DNA of 49,931 nt from Gloeophyllum trabeum ATCC 11539. Taxonomy: Eukaryota > Basidiomycota > Agaricomycetes > Gloeophyllales > Gloeophyllaceae. This document shows, piece by piece, positions 9,671-29,432 of the stretch. The stretch is taken from assembly GCF_000344685.1 (NCBI RefSeq), contig NW_006920424.1, positions 14,607 to 64,537 of the forward strand. The letters are read 5' to 3'. Positions within the stretch are counted from its first letter, which is position 1. The number at the start of each line of letters is the position of its first letter. Position numbers and translations under genes: made by a program. Below the pieces are notes generated by a model. It did no database searches, was not told the origin of the DNA, and worked only from the letters and a program-made list of their open reading frames with translations.

Positions 9671-11774
9671 GCGCGAACTAGCCGCAGATCAGCTGCAAGG
9701 CATTCCAGCCAAAGAGGAACAAGCAAAAGGACGTACAAAAGCAAATGGATTGGCAGCAGATCAGACACAAGGCATTTCAGCCATAGAGGAAAGAGGAAGA
9801 GGGCGTACAATGTGAGGTGGCCAGGCAGGCAGGCAGGGAAGCAGATGGATGGGCAGATCCACTCGAGGCTAGCCAAATGATATGGACCACTGGTAGAGGA
9901 ATTGCGCATACTCTGAGTTGATAATCATGAGGATGTCCAAAACATTGGGGAGAGCTAGAAGGAGATCATTGCTCACCGACGATCAGTACATCTCCGAAAT
10001 GAAAACCCTGGACCCAGGAGGACGATCCACCAGCGGGTACTTTGCAACGAAAGGGGTAGGCTGGCTGCAGAATGGAGAAGGCAGGATGGCCTTGACAACG
10101 GGCACACTGAAAGAGGGAGGCGCCCAAAGCAGCAGAGATTGGCATGGTTTGATGACCGAATGTGTCAGTTCGAGCAGGAAGACCATCAAGCGAAGCATGG
10201 CGATGCTTCTGCCGTTGATGGACAGCGTGTGATCTTTGGGCAGTCATCAGCAAATGTCCCGTGGCTGGTAGTGGCTGGCGCATATTCCAGTTATTTTAGC
10301 ACGTCTACAATCGCATTACCAGCCGAATACCAGACTTGTATTTATGATAAGCGAAGCACCTGCTGAGATACACTTACCCGAGGATTATCTTATCATTCTA
10401 TATATATACCCTTAGCAACGAAGCAATCACCGGCGCCTGACTGATGCGCGTCGCCTCACGTGCTAAGTTCAACATGTCGGACTTTGAACTTGACTTAAAA
10501 GCGCGCCGCAGTTCGACTTCATCGCCAATCCCCTCTCTCCCTTGTATCACAACTACGTCCTCTCTACAGCTCTCACATGGCTAAGTCCTAACAGCGGCGC
10601 CTACGTCGCCTCCTGTACCTCTCCGGGGGTAAGTTCTTTTTGTGAACCCACTGCCTCTTGTCGAACTCCCCCTGAGTACCTTCCTACAGCGCGTGTATGG
10701 CGCGACCTAGATGAGGCCCTCATTGTGTCTCGACGCGTCTCTGTTGCAGGTAAGCCATTTCTCTGCATTACTGTGTGCACATATTAATAGAGGTTCTTAG
10801 ATTGCCGGAGGAGTCTGGGTCTTGCTCGCTAGGTGTGTCCCTCACATTTAGTGACTGAGCATTCTGATTTGTTTTGCAGGTTTGATTATGGTACTGCTGC
10901 CGGGTTCTATGCATACAGGATGACTAGTGCATTAGGTATGTCCCTAACATCCCACCTGTTGGTATACCCTGATGTAGTTTGTTGTAGTGATATGGTTTGT
11001 TTTCTATTGATTAGGGTGGGGGTTGATTCCCGGATAGTATTGCATTGAGCATGTAGCCATAGCAAACCCCGTATTGTAGCTAGCCTGAGCAATCATATGT
11101 TGTACTGTGTTCATCAGCCAATGTGTTGAGTCTGTATTTCATTCTGGGATGTAGAATACCAAGCAAAACACAGCTGATAGTGTGATTATGGGTCAAAGCA
11201 AGCTGGCCTGAGCTTGCAATATGTGTAAGTCTGGTGCATATTGTACTTCTTGCGGGAGTCTTACAACATGTGCCATCCGAATATAATGGCTGGCCCAGCT
11301 GTCCACAAGTCTGGTACATATTGTAATACTGGTATTTATTTTAATTGATTATATGGAATTATATTCAGACACCAGTTATGGGAAAATTTGCTGATGGTCA
11401 GGCTAGCCGAATAGACGCCACTGGGACCGCTGGGAAACTGAGGACCAAGCTAGCCCTACCCTACCCTACCCTACCCGCGCAACCGAACAGGCCCTAAATG
11501 TCCGGTGGTGGGACACTGGACCTGGTCCTTGCCCGCTGTGCAGAGTTTGGCAGAACCCGGCATGCAATCGAAATCGACCCAACTGATCACGTGCTTAGTG
11601 GTAAAGCAGCACCGCCACTTCACACCTAACAGTACTACGGAACGTAGCGCAAGCTGTAAGAACTTGAATCCAACATTGCGTTCCGCTTTTCCTGAGCTGG
11701 CTTTACCCATCGTTGCAGGACATAACACGATTACTCTGGCTATGCAACACTCCTGATAGACCGACCGAACGACA
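9671..11774. other. Spacer with repeats and a possible unplaced gene fragment
   Basis: 9690-9890 holds imperfect tandem words (AAAGGACGTAC, GCAGATCAG, GCATTC/GCATTTCAGCC). At 10,470-10,920 there are several good splice-like signals and a TATA-like run (10,400-10,410), which would suit a small multi-exon transcript. I found no frame that stays open across them. A 19-bp near-identical direct repeat (AAGTCTGGTRCATATTGTA) occurs at about 11,227 and 11,307. The right end is the presumed promoter of the BEACH gene. Confidence 0.3.
11454..11476 (+). repeat. CCCTA pentamer tandem repeat
   Basis: Four perfect CCCTA units plus CCC. It is telomere-like in composition but five, not six, bases long. It lies about 300 bp before the BEACH gene start. 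Confidence 0.9.
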
Positions 11775-19579
<7,805 letters not shown>

Positions 19580-21017
19580 GGGCGGGTGAAAGTGGCCTTT
19601 GTGGCTCTGGATTCGAGGGTCACTCCGTGGAAGGATGGAAGGGTTTCTAGCGTATATGGACGAGATCGCAGGGATTTTCTGTCGACATTACTGTTCTTTT
19701 GGGGTGGTCCGTGCTGTTTATTCATCTTTGAATTCCGGTACTTGCATGGTTCCTGTGAGTCTTCGGATGTGCCTCGCCACTGCCTGAATCTCCTCAATAT
19801 CAAACGGGCGGATACACTTTGGTGATCTCACTGCGCCGTGAGGTATTTACATACGTGATATCACTGATATGACAATGTTGGTGTGTATCATATGCAGTCC
19901 GCTCACGCTTACGCTATGTACACAGCCTTCGTGAATTGGGAGTGCTTCGGTAACGATTGTCCGAGAAGCACTTCTCGTAGGTACCTCCAGCATCCAGATC
20001 TCCTGGCCTCTGTCAATGTATATGTGTCACATTGCAGTTTTAATCATCATAGCGCGCCGGCCGCACACAACTCACGCGTCGACCCTGGTCGGACGTCTTT
20101 CCGGCGTGAACCCTCGTGTACCTCGCCACGATGACCGGTCGTCGTGGGTCAAGACACTGCAGCTCGAGGCTCATCTTTCGCCAAGGCGCCGGCGGCAACC
20201 TCGGGCCTCTACCCTGAGTGACGAGTCATGGTACCGTGCGCTTGTCTGGCGAAACTGCGAATCCTTCGGGCATATGCAGCAGTGAAGGTAGTTATACGCC
20301 GACTGTCCGCTCTCCTACCAGAAAGACAGGCAATACGGTCTGCCCTGGTGAGGGTGGACTGAGAATCCGATTATTCGCAGCCGTTTAGTTATGCTCCACC
20401 TCATAAGTAACTGCAAGAAACCGTGAATGCGCATCTGTCTCGAGCCAGGCAAGCCTGAACGTCACGATATACCGTCTGGGATTGATGCCGTCAATGATTC
20501 TAGCCTGTAGGTCACTTGTAGGTCACCGCTGTATGTACAGTAGGCAATTTCGATTCGAGCTTAGGGCGAATCTCAGATCCGGATCCGCATCAGACGTTAC
20601 TGTATACACTGTGATAGGCTTCTCTAAGTACTGCCACTGAGTGCTTCAGACTGCGAGGCCGACATGCAGATGATGTAGACGGATGTAAGTACAAATGCCA
20701 ATTCACCTGTGTATTAGCTACACGTTGACCATCACACAGACGAAATGTCGCGGGTGCGGTGAACACGCGGTCTCGTGTGCGATGTCTCCGAGCCGTATAC
20801 ATATTCGCATACATAGCTGAAGCTTACCGAAGCTGCATGAGATGTCGGCAACATTACTTGACAACACTAAGCAACAATCAGGGATTTTCGTCGGATCCGC
20901 TGACCGGGCGCTTCCTCAGAGTACAAAACCAGGTGTTCATGTCCTTGGAGCACCAGAACTCCACACCCTCGTTCGTTCTTTTACAAGTTCACCTACACCC
21001 GCGCCTGGGTCCCCAAT
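19580..21017. other. Intergenic region, no gene seen
   Basis: About 1.4 kb between the BEACH gene and the first six-hairpin glycosidase. Open frames are short and unlike protein. An imperfect hairpin (AGTGCTTCGG near 19,940 with CCGAGAAGCACT near 19,960) is the only structure noticed. The right end presumably holds the glycosidase promoter. Confidence 0.5.
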
Positions 21018-22512
21018 ATGCTTCCATTCTTTACGACTGTGCTAGTTGCGGCCACCTACGGCTCGTGGGCGGCTGCCAGCCCCGTTCACGCACGAGGGGA
21101 CTCTTACAGCGACCTGGTGACCAAAATCAAGTCTGCTATGGAGGCGTCTATCCGGACCAGGTAAGTGTCTTCGTGGCCATCTAGGGCGTATCACCCTGAA
21201 CCCAAGTCAGCTGGGAGCAGGGAACCGCCGCTGGTGCAATCATCGAGGTGGAGAACCCGGAGTACTCTGTCTTCGCGGACACCCCTTTCCAGTTCAACGG
21301 ACAAGTGCCCATCGCGTCCCTGCAATTCGCATTAAGCGCAGCCGTCCGCCAGACTGCGGACGGGCGTCTCAGCCAGAACATCAATGACGCGTTGGACGGT
21401 GCGGCACTCGATGGCGCGTCGGCTGGGTCTGCAGTTCTCATGGGTTAGTACTTTCTTGGGCATCTGTCGAGGACACTTAAATTGAAGCTTTTAATAGGGT
21501 CATTCACCCACACTGAGAACGCGAGTTTCTGGCAACAGTCAGCTGATGCCGAGTTGAACTATGTAAGTCGACGCTACAGACTTGGGATTTAGTCCTGACA
21601 TGTCTGCGTCGGAAGATCCTGACCAAGGTTCCCCGGACCTCCACCGGCGCACTGTCTCACCGGGCCGACACTAAGCAATACTGGTGACTCCCACTCACGC
21701 ACTTTGTATAGCTTTGTACTCATTGCGTGTGAAGGGCGGATGCGGTGTACATGGGTCCCCCCTTCCTGGCTTACTACGGCGCTGTGGCCAAAAACCAGAG
21801 CCTCGTCCAACTTGCCTACGACAACTGCCGCTTGTACCGCGACGCGCTGTTGTTGCCCGGCCCGACGGGGAACCTGTGGGGACACTTGTACGATGACGAC
21901 AACCAGGCGTGGTCTGACAAGGGCCTCTGGGGTACCGGTGAGTGACACTGGTGCATTCACCACATCCATGGGTGTATGTCTTATATGTACTTCGGTAGGC
22001 AACGCGTGGGCTGCCCTTGGGATGATTCGCGTTGCCGCGACTATCGAGAAGTCCAATTTTGCGGACTCTATGAAGAACGAGACCAACAACCTCCTCGATT
22101 GGGTGAAAGAGATCTTGGACGGCGAGTTCGCGGCTCTGGTACCTGCCTCCCTGGCATATACGCTCCCCATACTCATCCCAGACGCACTTGGCAGACGTCC
22201 GACAACCTTGTTCCGGACTACGTGATCGGCGGCGCAAGCTTTGGCGACGGCTCCGCCTCCGCCGCGCTCTCCTCGGTCGCTTACCGCGGGGCGAAGCTCT
22301 GGCCCGCCATGTTCGGCTCCAACTACACGACCGCTGCCGATAAAGTCCGCGAGGCGGTCGTCTCCGGGATCACCGAGCTCGGCCTGCTCTCCCCCGTGGT
22401 CGACCCCCTAAACTGGGGCCAGGTCGGTACCCTGTCCACGGAGGGGCAGGCGTTCGGGTTGATGATGCTCGCGGCGTGGAAAGACTTCCTGGGGTATGAG
22501 CCTACCCTCTAG
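21018..22512 (+). CDS. Secreted six-hairpin glycosidase (GH105/GH88-like), copy 1
   Basis: Seven exons fit with phases intact: 21018-21160, 21211-21443, 21498-21562, 21616-21683, 21735-21937, 21999-22138 and 22195-22512 (introns 50-61 nt). The start gives a signal peptide (Met-Leu-Pro-Phe-Phe then a hydrophobic stretch to Ala-Ala-Ala-Ser). Motifs of the six-hairpin glycosidase fold are Ser-Trp-Glu-Gln-Gly-Thr, Pro-Arg-Thr-Ser-Thr-Gly with Ser-His-Arg, Ala-Asp-Ala-Val-Tyr-Met-Gly-Pro-Pro-Phe-Leu, Gly-Thr-Gly-Asn-Ala-Trp and a final Pro-Val-Val-Asp-Pro...Glu-Gly-Gln-Ala-Phe. Known relatives include unsaturated glucuronyl and rhamnogalacturonyl hydrolases acting on pectin-derived oligosaccharides. 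The substrate of this branch is uncertain. A paralogue follows 1.2 kb downstream. Confidence 0.85.
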
Positions 22513-23676
22513 GTTGGACGGGCCTGCGTACTTCGTCACCCTCCAAATTGCTTTGCCGGCTGTGGCTCCTGCTGCCACATGCCGCGATAGCCGACACTCG
22601 TTTGTCCTACGTTCCTTTGCTTGTCCCTCGTACTGTATATTCGCGGTGTTAACTTATTTATGATTTGTGCTTCAACATGCTGCGTGAACGGACTCGGACG
22701 GCTTGTCTACGTCTAGTGCACTTTGCAGAGTGCTTGAACGAGCTGTACGCGCCACGAACAGGTCGGCATACATAAGCTACTTCGAACGCGTGCAATCCAA
22801 ACCGTCCGGCAAAGTGCGACTCACATAAGACATCCTCCGCCGAATGAATCGAATGCGTTACTATCTCTGTACATGGGTAAAGTGAGTGTTAGGGCGGAAT
22901 TTTGCGCAGACTATGTAGACCTCCTGTCCATCACAAATATTTGTCGGCGAGAACTAGTCCTCTCAAAAGCGTCGCTAACCGGTAACAGGGCCTAAACTTT
23001 CGCAACATTTATACTGGACAGGTTCTGCTTCCAATCCCGTTTTGAGCAGCATCTAGCTCCGGGTGCATAGGTTCGGCGGCCCGGGATCCAAGAGATCCAA
23101 AAAATACCCGAGTATATCGGACTATGTATGTCAGAATGCTGATTCGCCCAGCCGGTCCCTCCCGGTACCCAATGTCGCCTACATGGGATCGAGATTGCAT
23201 CAATGCATGTGCAGGTTCTTATGTGGTATGTTCACTGTCTCGTACGAGAACGTTGACACTGCTCCAAGCACGCGTTCAATGTCACTAAGTCTCTTGAAGC
23301 CACTTTAAACGCACCGCGGGAGAAAATCAGTGCATTCTGCGCTATTTACTATAGTGTTTGGACAACTCAGTGAGTCTTGCCCCCGCAGTTGAACTACTGA
23401 ACCCATAAATAGACTGTGGCCTACCATAACGAGGTCAGGATTGTCCTTGCGCTGGTATATATATCGACATTGCTTCTTCCAGTCATAAAACTCCGCCGAG
23501 ACCGCGCCGCGGCGTGCGAGGGTATCGTAACATGTAGTGTCATGGGATCTATATCACTCGGGAGAACACACTCCAGAATCCCCTTCTGCCAATCCTCTCA
23601 GTGCTGAGCTCGTAAAAGGAGGGTCTGCGCCGGCGGCGCCGATGTGGCGCAGGGTCCGTGCCCTTGCTCCGCAACC
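22513..23676. other. Spacer between the two glycosidase copies
   Basis: No gene recognised. The start of copy 2 shows little resemblance upstream of the ATG to the start of copy 1, so promoters appear to have diverged or been separately acquired. Confidence 0.5.
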
Positions 23677-25192
23677 ATGTTCGTGGTCCTCACAAGTGTC
23701 CTGTTGTCTCTGTCCTGCTGGACATATGTAAGTGCTAATCCTATTCGCCCTCGGTGGGCCTCGTATAGCGACCTTGTCTACAATATACGGTCTGCCATGC
23801 AAGCATCTATCCGGACGAGGTACGGGGTATACAAGCTGTACTCGCCCACAACTCATTCGAGTCTAAACTACCCGGTACGGTAGCTGGGAGCAAGGAACAG
23901 CTGCGGGTGCTATCATCGAGGTGGATAACCCGGAGTACTCAGTCTTCGCCGATAAACCGTTCGAATACAATGGAATGCTGCCCGTAGCAGCTCTGCAATT
24001 CGCTTTTAGCGCCGCTGTCCGTCAGACCATCGATGGTCGCCTCAGTCAGAACATCAACGACGCTCTGGATGGCGCGGCGCTCGACGGCGCATCGGCTGGG
24101 TCTGCAGTCCTCATGGGTACATCCTCTCGTTGATAGAAGCCCATATGAAGCGTGTTGCGATTGTGCTTGACAGGATCATTTACACATACCCATAACGTCA
24201 CCTACTGGGAGCACGCAGCGCAAGCGGAACTTGACTTCGTAAGTTTAGTGTCAATGTCTTGAATTCCATTCTCCTAATAGAGGTTGATTGATAGATCTTG
24301 TATGACGTACCTCGCACTTCCACTGGTGCGATCTCACATCGAGTGGACACTAAACAATACTGGTAAAGCATCTTCCTACCTGATCCCACCGCCCTGTACT
24401 CACGTCTCGAAGGGCTGATGGGGTGTATATGGGTCCTCCTTTCCTCGCCTATTATGGCGCTGTGACGAAGAATCAGAGCTTACTGCAATTAGCATATGAC
24501 AACTGTCGGCTGTACCGAGATGCTTTATTGCAGCCGGGGCCGACAGGGAAACTATGGGCTCATATTTATGACGACGGCAATAAGACATGGGTTGACCTAG
24601 GACTCTGGGGTACAGGTTAGTGACGGTCAATACCACTTTGTACAGTTTTGAGAAATGTTTATCTGTTCCCTGCTGCCAAAGGAAACGCTTGGGCAGCCTT
24701 GGGCATGATACGCGTCGCAGCCACTATCGAGAGATCCTGCTTTGAAGGATTCATGAAGAATCAAACAAACAATTTGGTAGCATGGGTGAAAGAAATCTTG
24801 GACGGCGAGTTTGCAGCCCTGGTGAGTTCCCTCCTCTCATAGGAATCAAGACCACCTGAGCGAAAGTGTGTTAGACGCCTCAAGAACTGGTCCCGGACTA
24901 TGTGATCGGCGGACCAACGTTTGGCGACTGCTCCTCTTCCTCGGCACTTGCCTCGGTGGCTTACCGAGGAGCGAAGCTATGGCCTGGCGTATTCGGTTCC
25001 AATTATACTTCTGCTGCCGATACAATCCGGAAGGCAGTGATATCTGGTATCACCGAACTAGGCACCCTGTCTCCAGTAGTAGATCCTCTGAACTGGAACC
25101 AGACTGGCATTCTCTCAACGGAAGGACAAGCCTTCGGCTTGATGATGCTCGCGGCATGGAAGGACTATCTAGGATACGAACCAACAGTCTAA
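23677..25192 (+). CDS. Secreted six-hairpin glycosidase (GH105/GH88-like), copy 2
   Basis: A tandem paralogue of the gene at 21018. Exons 23677-23819, 23884-24116, 24174-24238, 24295-24362, 24413-24615, 24682-24821 and 24875-25192 match copy 1 exon by exon, with all seven lengths equal. The same motifs are present. Differences include Ala-Asp-Gly-Val-Tyr-Met for Ala-Asp-Ala-Val-Tyr-Met and a different signal peptide. The open frame is complete with no stops, so both copies look functional. Exon 1 has a hydrophobic signal peptide after ATG 23677. Codon choice is less GC-rich at third positions than in copy 1, which points to an old duplication or different expression. Confidence 0.85.
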
Positions 25193-25375
25193 GGACCGCA
25201 CCTTTGCTTGCGTTCTCTCGTTATAATCATTAATTGATACCTACACGACGGAAGGAGTGCACATATTGTCCCCAGCAACAGTATAAAAGACATACAAGCA
25301 ACTTATCGAAAGCTGGATCATGCCACACCTCCCGTCCTGCGGACATCTTTATGCCGGGAAAATGTGGACAGTTAG

Positions 25376-27047
25376 CTATCTTCCACACTTAGTATATGTA
25401 GGCGAAGACACAATACTCACGAAAGCCGGCTCGACGATATAACCATTAGGGATGACCACGTTCCCCGACTCAGTGATATACCACCTTCTTGGCGTAGCAC
25501 TGTAGATCGCTACTTCAGCAGATGGCAGGCTGATTTGCTTAGTCCTGGATTGCAGCATCTCTAATACTGCCTGGCTTTTCGGAGTGACGACCCAAGACTT
25601 CGGGGGTTTGGCGTCATTCCACCCAACCAGCAGTGACAGCTCTCTCAGATCGGGAAGAAGAACTTTCTCAACCTTTCGAGGCGACGCATCGTATGTTAAC
25701 ATCCGAAAGACATTGTTGGGCCAGCACTCGCGGCCGCGAGGATTGACAGACCACATTCGAAAACCTTTCAATGAGGGCATGTCTCGAGCAAGGGGTGCGA
25801 ACTCTTGATATTTGTGGAAAAATGTGGACTTGAACTGGACCTGCAACGTTCGTAATGGGCAGCTCGATCTAAGCAGCATTGCTGTAATGGTAGACGCTTC
25901 CAATGCCCCACCGCTAACAATCGAGAGTTGACAGACAGTACAATGAGGTCCTGACGGAGTGGTTCCATACTAGACCTCGTCTTGATGACCAAGGTGTGGA
26001 GACTTAACAGTTTGATAATGGGATCACCATCCATGTCAAGGCGAGGAAAATATAGATAGTCGTCGAGGATGCAAGTCGCCAGAGCCGGACAGGCTCGCAG
26101 TAACTCCATAGCCTGGGACAGCAGGAATCCTCCACTAAGAGTTAACGCAGTGATTCGAGAGCGGAGAAGCAGGACTCTGAATACATCACGGCGCCTAATT
26201 TCCTCGACATACCTTTATTCAAGCCAGCGCATTGTGAAAGAGGGAAGAAGTGAAGCCCTCCGTAAATCAATGTCAACGAGTGGCGTGCCCGGGTAATAGC
26301 GGCGGTCGAGACCCAACTCCAATGTCTCCAGTTCCGGGAATAAATCTTTGGTGTAAGCAGCTTGAGTAGGTATTCGCAGATATCCAGATGCAATTGTCGG
26401 CACCGAGGCATGAGCTGGACCACAAACTCCATGTATTGTCCGAAATGGTCGTAGCATTGGTGAAGATGTAATGACAAGGGGAGGGCACCAGCTCTTGATA
26501 CCCATAATCTCATCAAGGAAGTGATGCGCGTCGCGTAACGGCCGTTCCGTACGAGGAAGGCAGCAGAATTCCAGAGGCGGGGCGTCGCCAGCGCTATATC
26601 TCGCCATTTGTGACAGACCGCGCATACAAGGAACGGAGACGACTTTACACGCGGTAGAACGTATTCGTCGTCAGGCAGACAGCGGAAGAACACTTCTGAC
26701 AGAAGTTCGTCGGGAAGCTTGCGAATAGGAGATAGCAGTGCAAGATGGTCTTTCAAAAACCTTGACGCGCAGTCGCGTCGGATTCTGGCCATAGTGAGCT
26801 GTTCTTCAAGTCTACTGACTTCCGCCTGGGCAGTCGCGAATACGGCCTTGGCGTGCGAGACGACAGCCGAGATTGCGTCTCGCTCTTCAGCAGAGGGCGT
26901 CTTGTTGCTCCCTCTAATTAAGGGAACAGGAGATACAAGTTCAGCGGACTCTATTATGAGCATCAGTGGCGGGAATTCGAAAATGGGTGGTGAGTTCAGA
27001 TATATGCGTACTTGCTGGCTCTGCATCACGTATCCGCGGCTTGTCAT
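25376..27047 (-). pseudogene. F-box/LRR protein, probably broken
   Basis: The first exon (27047 leftward) has a short coiled coil followed by an F-box (Leu-Pro-Asp-Glu-Leu-Leu-Ser-Glu-Val-Phe) near residues 109-150, with the Cys/Trp-rich Val-Cys-His-Lys-Trp-Arg-Asp-Ile-Ala segment typical of basidiomycete F-box proteins. Intact members are substrate receptors of SCF ubiquitin ligases. The leucine-rich remainder is present but spread over different frames. There is a shift near 26,370, an in-frame TAA just before a good donor near 26,215, and another shift near 25,920. No intron placement I tried repairs all three. It could still be a gene with unusual splicing. Confidence 0.6.
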
Positions 27048-28358
27048 TTTATGCGGCAGGCGAAAACTATTCTAAAGATTCAGCATATCCGCTGGAATAT
27101 GGGGAAAAGAAGCAATAAATACTGGCCTGTAAATCTAGTCCTCAACAACGGGGTCTTGGGATCCCGGCTCGATAATGATACCACTGCAGTAAAAAGAAAA
27201 GAAAAAGAAAAAATAACAAGGGGTAGGCCATGTGGCCGCTCCAAATATGGTTGCATGTGGCTGAAAGCATGCTTCTTCCCTAGCGAGCGGGTTATACATT
27301 GTACAACCTCTCGCTGCTCCCGTATGTTGCACTAGATGTATCCTAGGGTGCTGATCCTTCAATTTTTGAGGTGTAGTTCATTTTTTCTTCCCGGTCTTCG
27401 ACCGGGTATCTAAGTAAATATGTGTCCGGCGGGTTCATGATACTAGCACCCGCGGGTCTCAAGTAGCTACAACTAAACAATACCTATTGGCATTCTGGTG
27501 ACAGTAGTACTACCGGGGATTTTGTAATCGTTCACGCTCAAGTTGAAACGCTGAAGTCGTCTATGGTCCGCCTGCGCGAGACGCTGAGTGAGCGGTTCCC
27601 ACGATTAGAACCCCGCACAATATCGAGGGTGGCTGCGACCGGGACTATGGGTGCACAATGCCCCATGAGATGGCGCTTGCTTTGTGGTTAGTATCTCCTA
27701 TATGTACAACATGCTAGAGTACTCAAACAAAATCTTTGGATTTTATTGTTCAGGAAATCCCGATATACAAGTCACTCATGATATTGAGCTGAGTTTGAAC
27801 CGTGCTAATGGTTCGGCAACTCCCGCCTCACGCTCGCAATACCATGGCTGATACGCCCGCGCCGACACAAGTTCAGGAAATTTACATTGTATAACTGCTA
27901 CTATAATATTAATCCTAGAAGCTCCGTAACGACTTAGACGAGATATCCCTGCCCCAGAGTTCCCCAAGCATCTGTCGCGAGCCACGCGAACTTGCCTCTT
28001 ATAGATTTGAAACTCCGCTCAATATCAATATCATGCCTGGGAGTGAGTAACGCCCCGGGATCCCTGTATGCAGGGGGCTTGGCAGTCGGGGGTTCCCTGG
28101 GCGAAAGCTACAATTGCCACAGCATCCAAGAAACCGAGGTTATGTAATGTCACGTGATATTGAACCCCGATGTGGACCCGGACCGTCTTACATAACTCGT
28201 TTGAGATTGAGGACATTCTGCGGTGTAAGCTGTATTTACCTATTTCCCCGCGCATCTTTACCTGCTGCACATCTACGCTGAGCGTCCCTTACGGCTACGA
28301 GCCTAAGCTGGATTACTAGGTCGACCGGACAGGTTCTGGGATAAGTTATCGCTGATCT
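27048..28358. other. Intergenic region with an A-rich tract
   Basis: About 1.3 kb. An A/G-rich run lies at 27,188-27,218. An open stretch without a start codon at about 27,531-27,690 (+) is basic and ends at a possible donor, but I could not extend it. The right end carries the Kre9-like gene promoter. Confidence 0.4.
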
Positions 28359-29201
28359 ATGATGATTCTCCCCGTTGTCTTGTCTTTGCTTGCTCTGGGA
28401 GCGACAAATACTGTATCTGGGTCCCTGTATGCTACTAAGCCGACTGCGGATACTATCTATCGTGCTGGGCACAATGTCTCTGTAACCTGGATTGACGACG
28501 GTCTCAAGCCTCATATCAGCAACATGGGGAAGTTCATTATTGATTTGTACGCACGTAACGGACCCTACGACGTAAGTTGTACTCGAGGAACAAGATTCTT
28601 GCTACTGAGCTAGGCTATCAGGAACACGTAATGACACTGGCCAAGAATGTGTCGCCGCTCAGCAAGTCTCATAGAGTTTACATCCCTCACAGTTTAGGCA
28701 CGAATCGATCAGACTAGTAAGGCTTCCCCCATTCTAACATTGGATATCTGCCTGAAGCTTGATTTCAGTACCTTGCGGTTTATATGCAAAGACCCGCTTT
28801 TAACTGTATACACCGCCGACTTCACTATTTCCGATGGGCGACCGCCCATATCGACCAGATCTCTTGAGCTCGACTCAGCGACACCGACCTTGACTACCCC
28901 GCATCTTCCAGTAGCGCCTACCAGCAACATGCAACCTTTCTTCCTAACTCTAGTGATGCCAGACTTGACTCTCGTTTCTCAATTACCACCTCGGCCGACG
29001 CCTACCCCTGTGACGACCTTCTACGCTGGCCAAGAACAAGAAGACCAAGGCTCAGACAGCTCATCTCGACTTGGCCCCGCTAAGAGCAGACCTACCAGTG
29101 CAAGCTGGAGCCGGTTTGCAGTGCTGGATATCGAGAAGATCAAGTTCAGAATCGTTTTCATTCTTTGGCCTGCGCTTATGGGTATCACTATGGCTATCTA
29201 A
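28359..29201 (+). CDS. Kre9/Knh1-type GPI-anchored wall protein
   Basis: Three exons: 28359-28571, 28622-28716 and 28769-29201, giving 246 residues with phases intact. The introns are 50 and 52 nt; the second has a TTCTAACAT branch point. A signal peptide (Met-Met-Ile-Leu-Pro then hydrophobic to Val-Ser-Gly) is followed by the Kre9/Knh1 N-terminal domain. Its pattern is Thr-Lys-Pro...Tyr-Arg-Ala-Gly...Val-Thr-Trp-Ile-Asp-Asp-Gly, an Ile-Asp-Leu-Tyr strand and a Phe-Thr-Ile-Ser end. A Ser/Thr/Pro-rich stretch and a short hydrophobic C-terminus suggest a GPI anchor. In yeast, Kre9 and Knh1 support beta-1,6-glucan assembly in the wall. The precise role in basidiomycetes is not known to me. Confidence 0.8.
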
Positions 29202-29432
29202 CACACTCACATCCACAATTCTATAGCGATTATTGACAATGTATCCCAGCCTGACTTGCAATGTAATATCATATACTACGAATGTGTGAACGCATCAAGG
29301 CCATTAAAGCCAACATTCAACGGACATAACACGTCGACCCTATGTTACTCAGACTGTGACTATGTATACATCCGATACTGGTAACGTGATTGATCCCGAA
29401 TAGCGAATAAAATCAAGAAATAATAACAATGT

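Noticed and set aside
10400..10920. Possible small multi-exon gene
   Set aside because: There are good donor and acceptor-like sites, but every splice combination I tried meets a stop; no recognisable protein.
11454..11476. CCCTA run as a true interstitial telomere
   Set aside because: The unit is five bases and only four copies long; simple-sequence slippage explains it.
21018..25192. GH76 (alpha-1,6-mannanase) assignment for the tandem glycosidases
   Set aside because: The Trp-Glu-Gln-Gly-Thr opening, Ser-His-Arg and Gly-Asn-Ala-Trp motifs and the C-terminal Glu-Gly-Gln-Ala-Phe segment fit the six-hairpin GH88/GH105-like group better.
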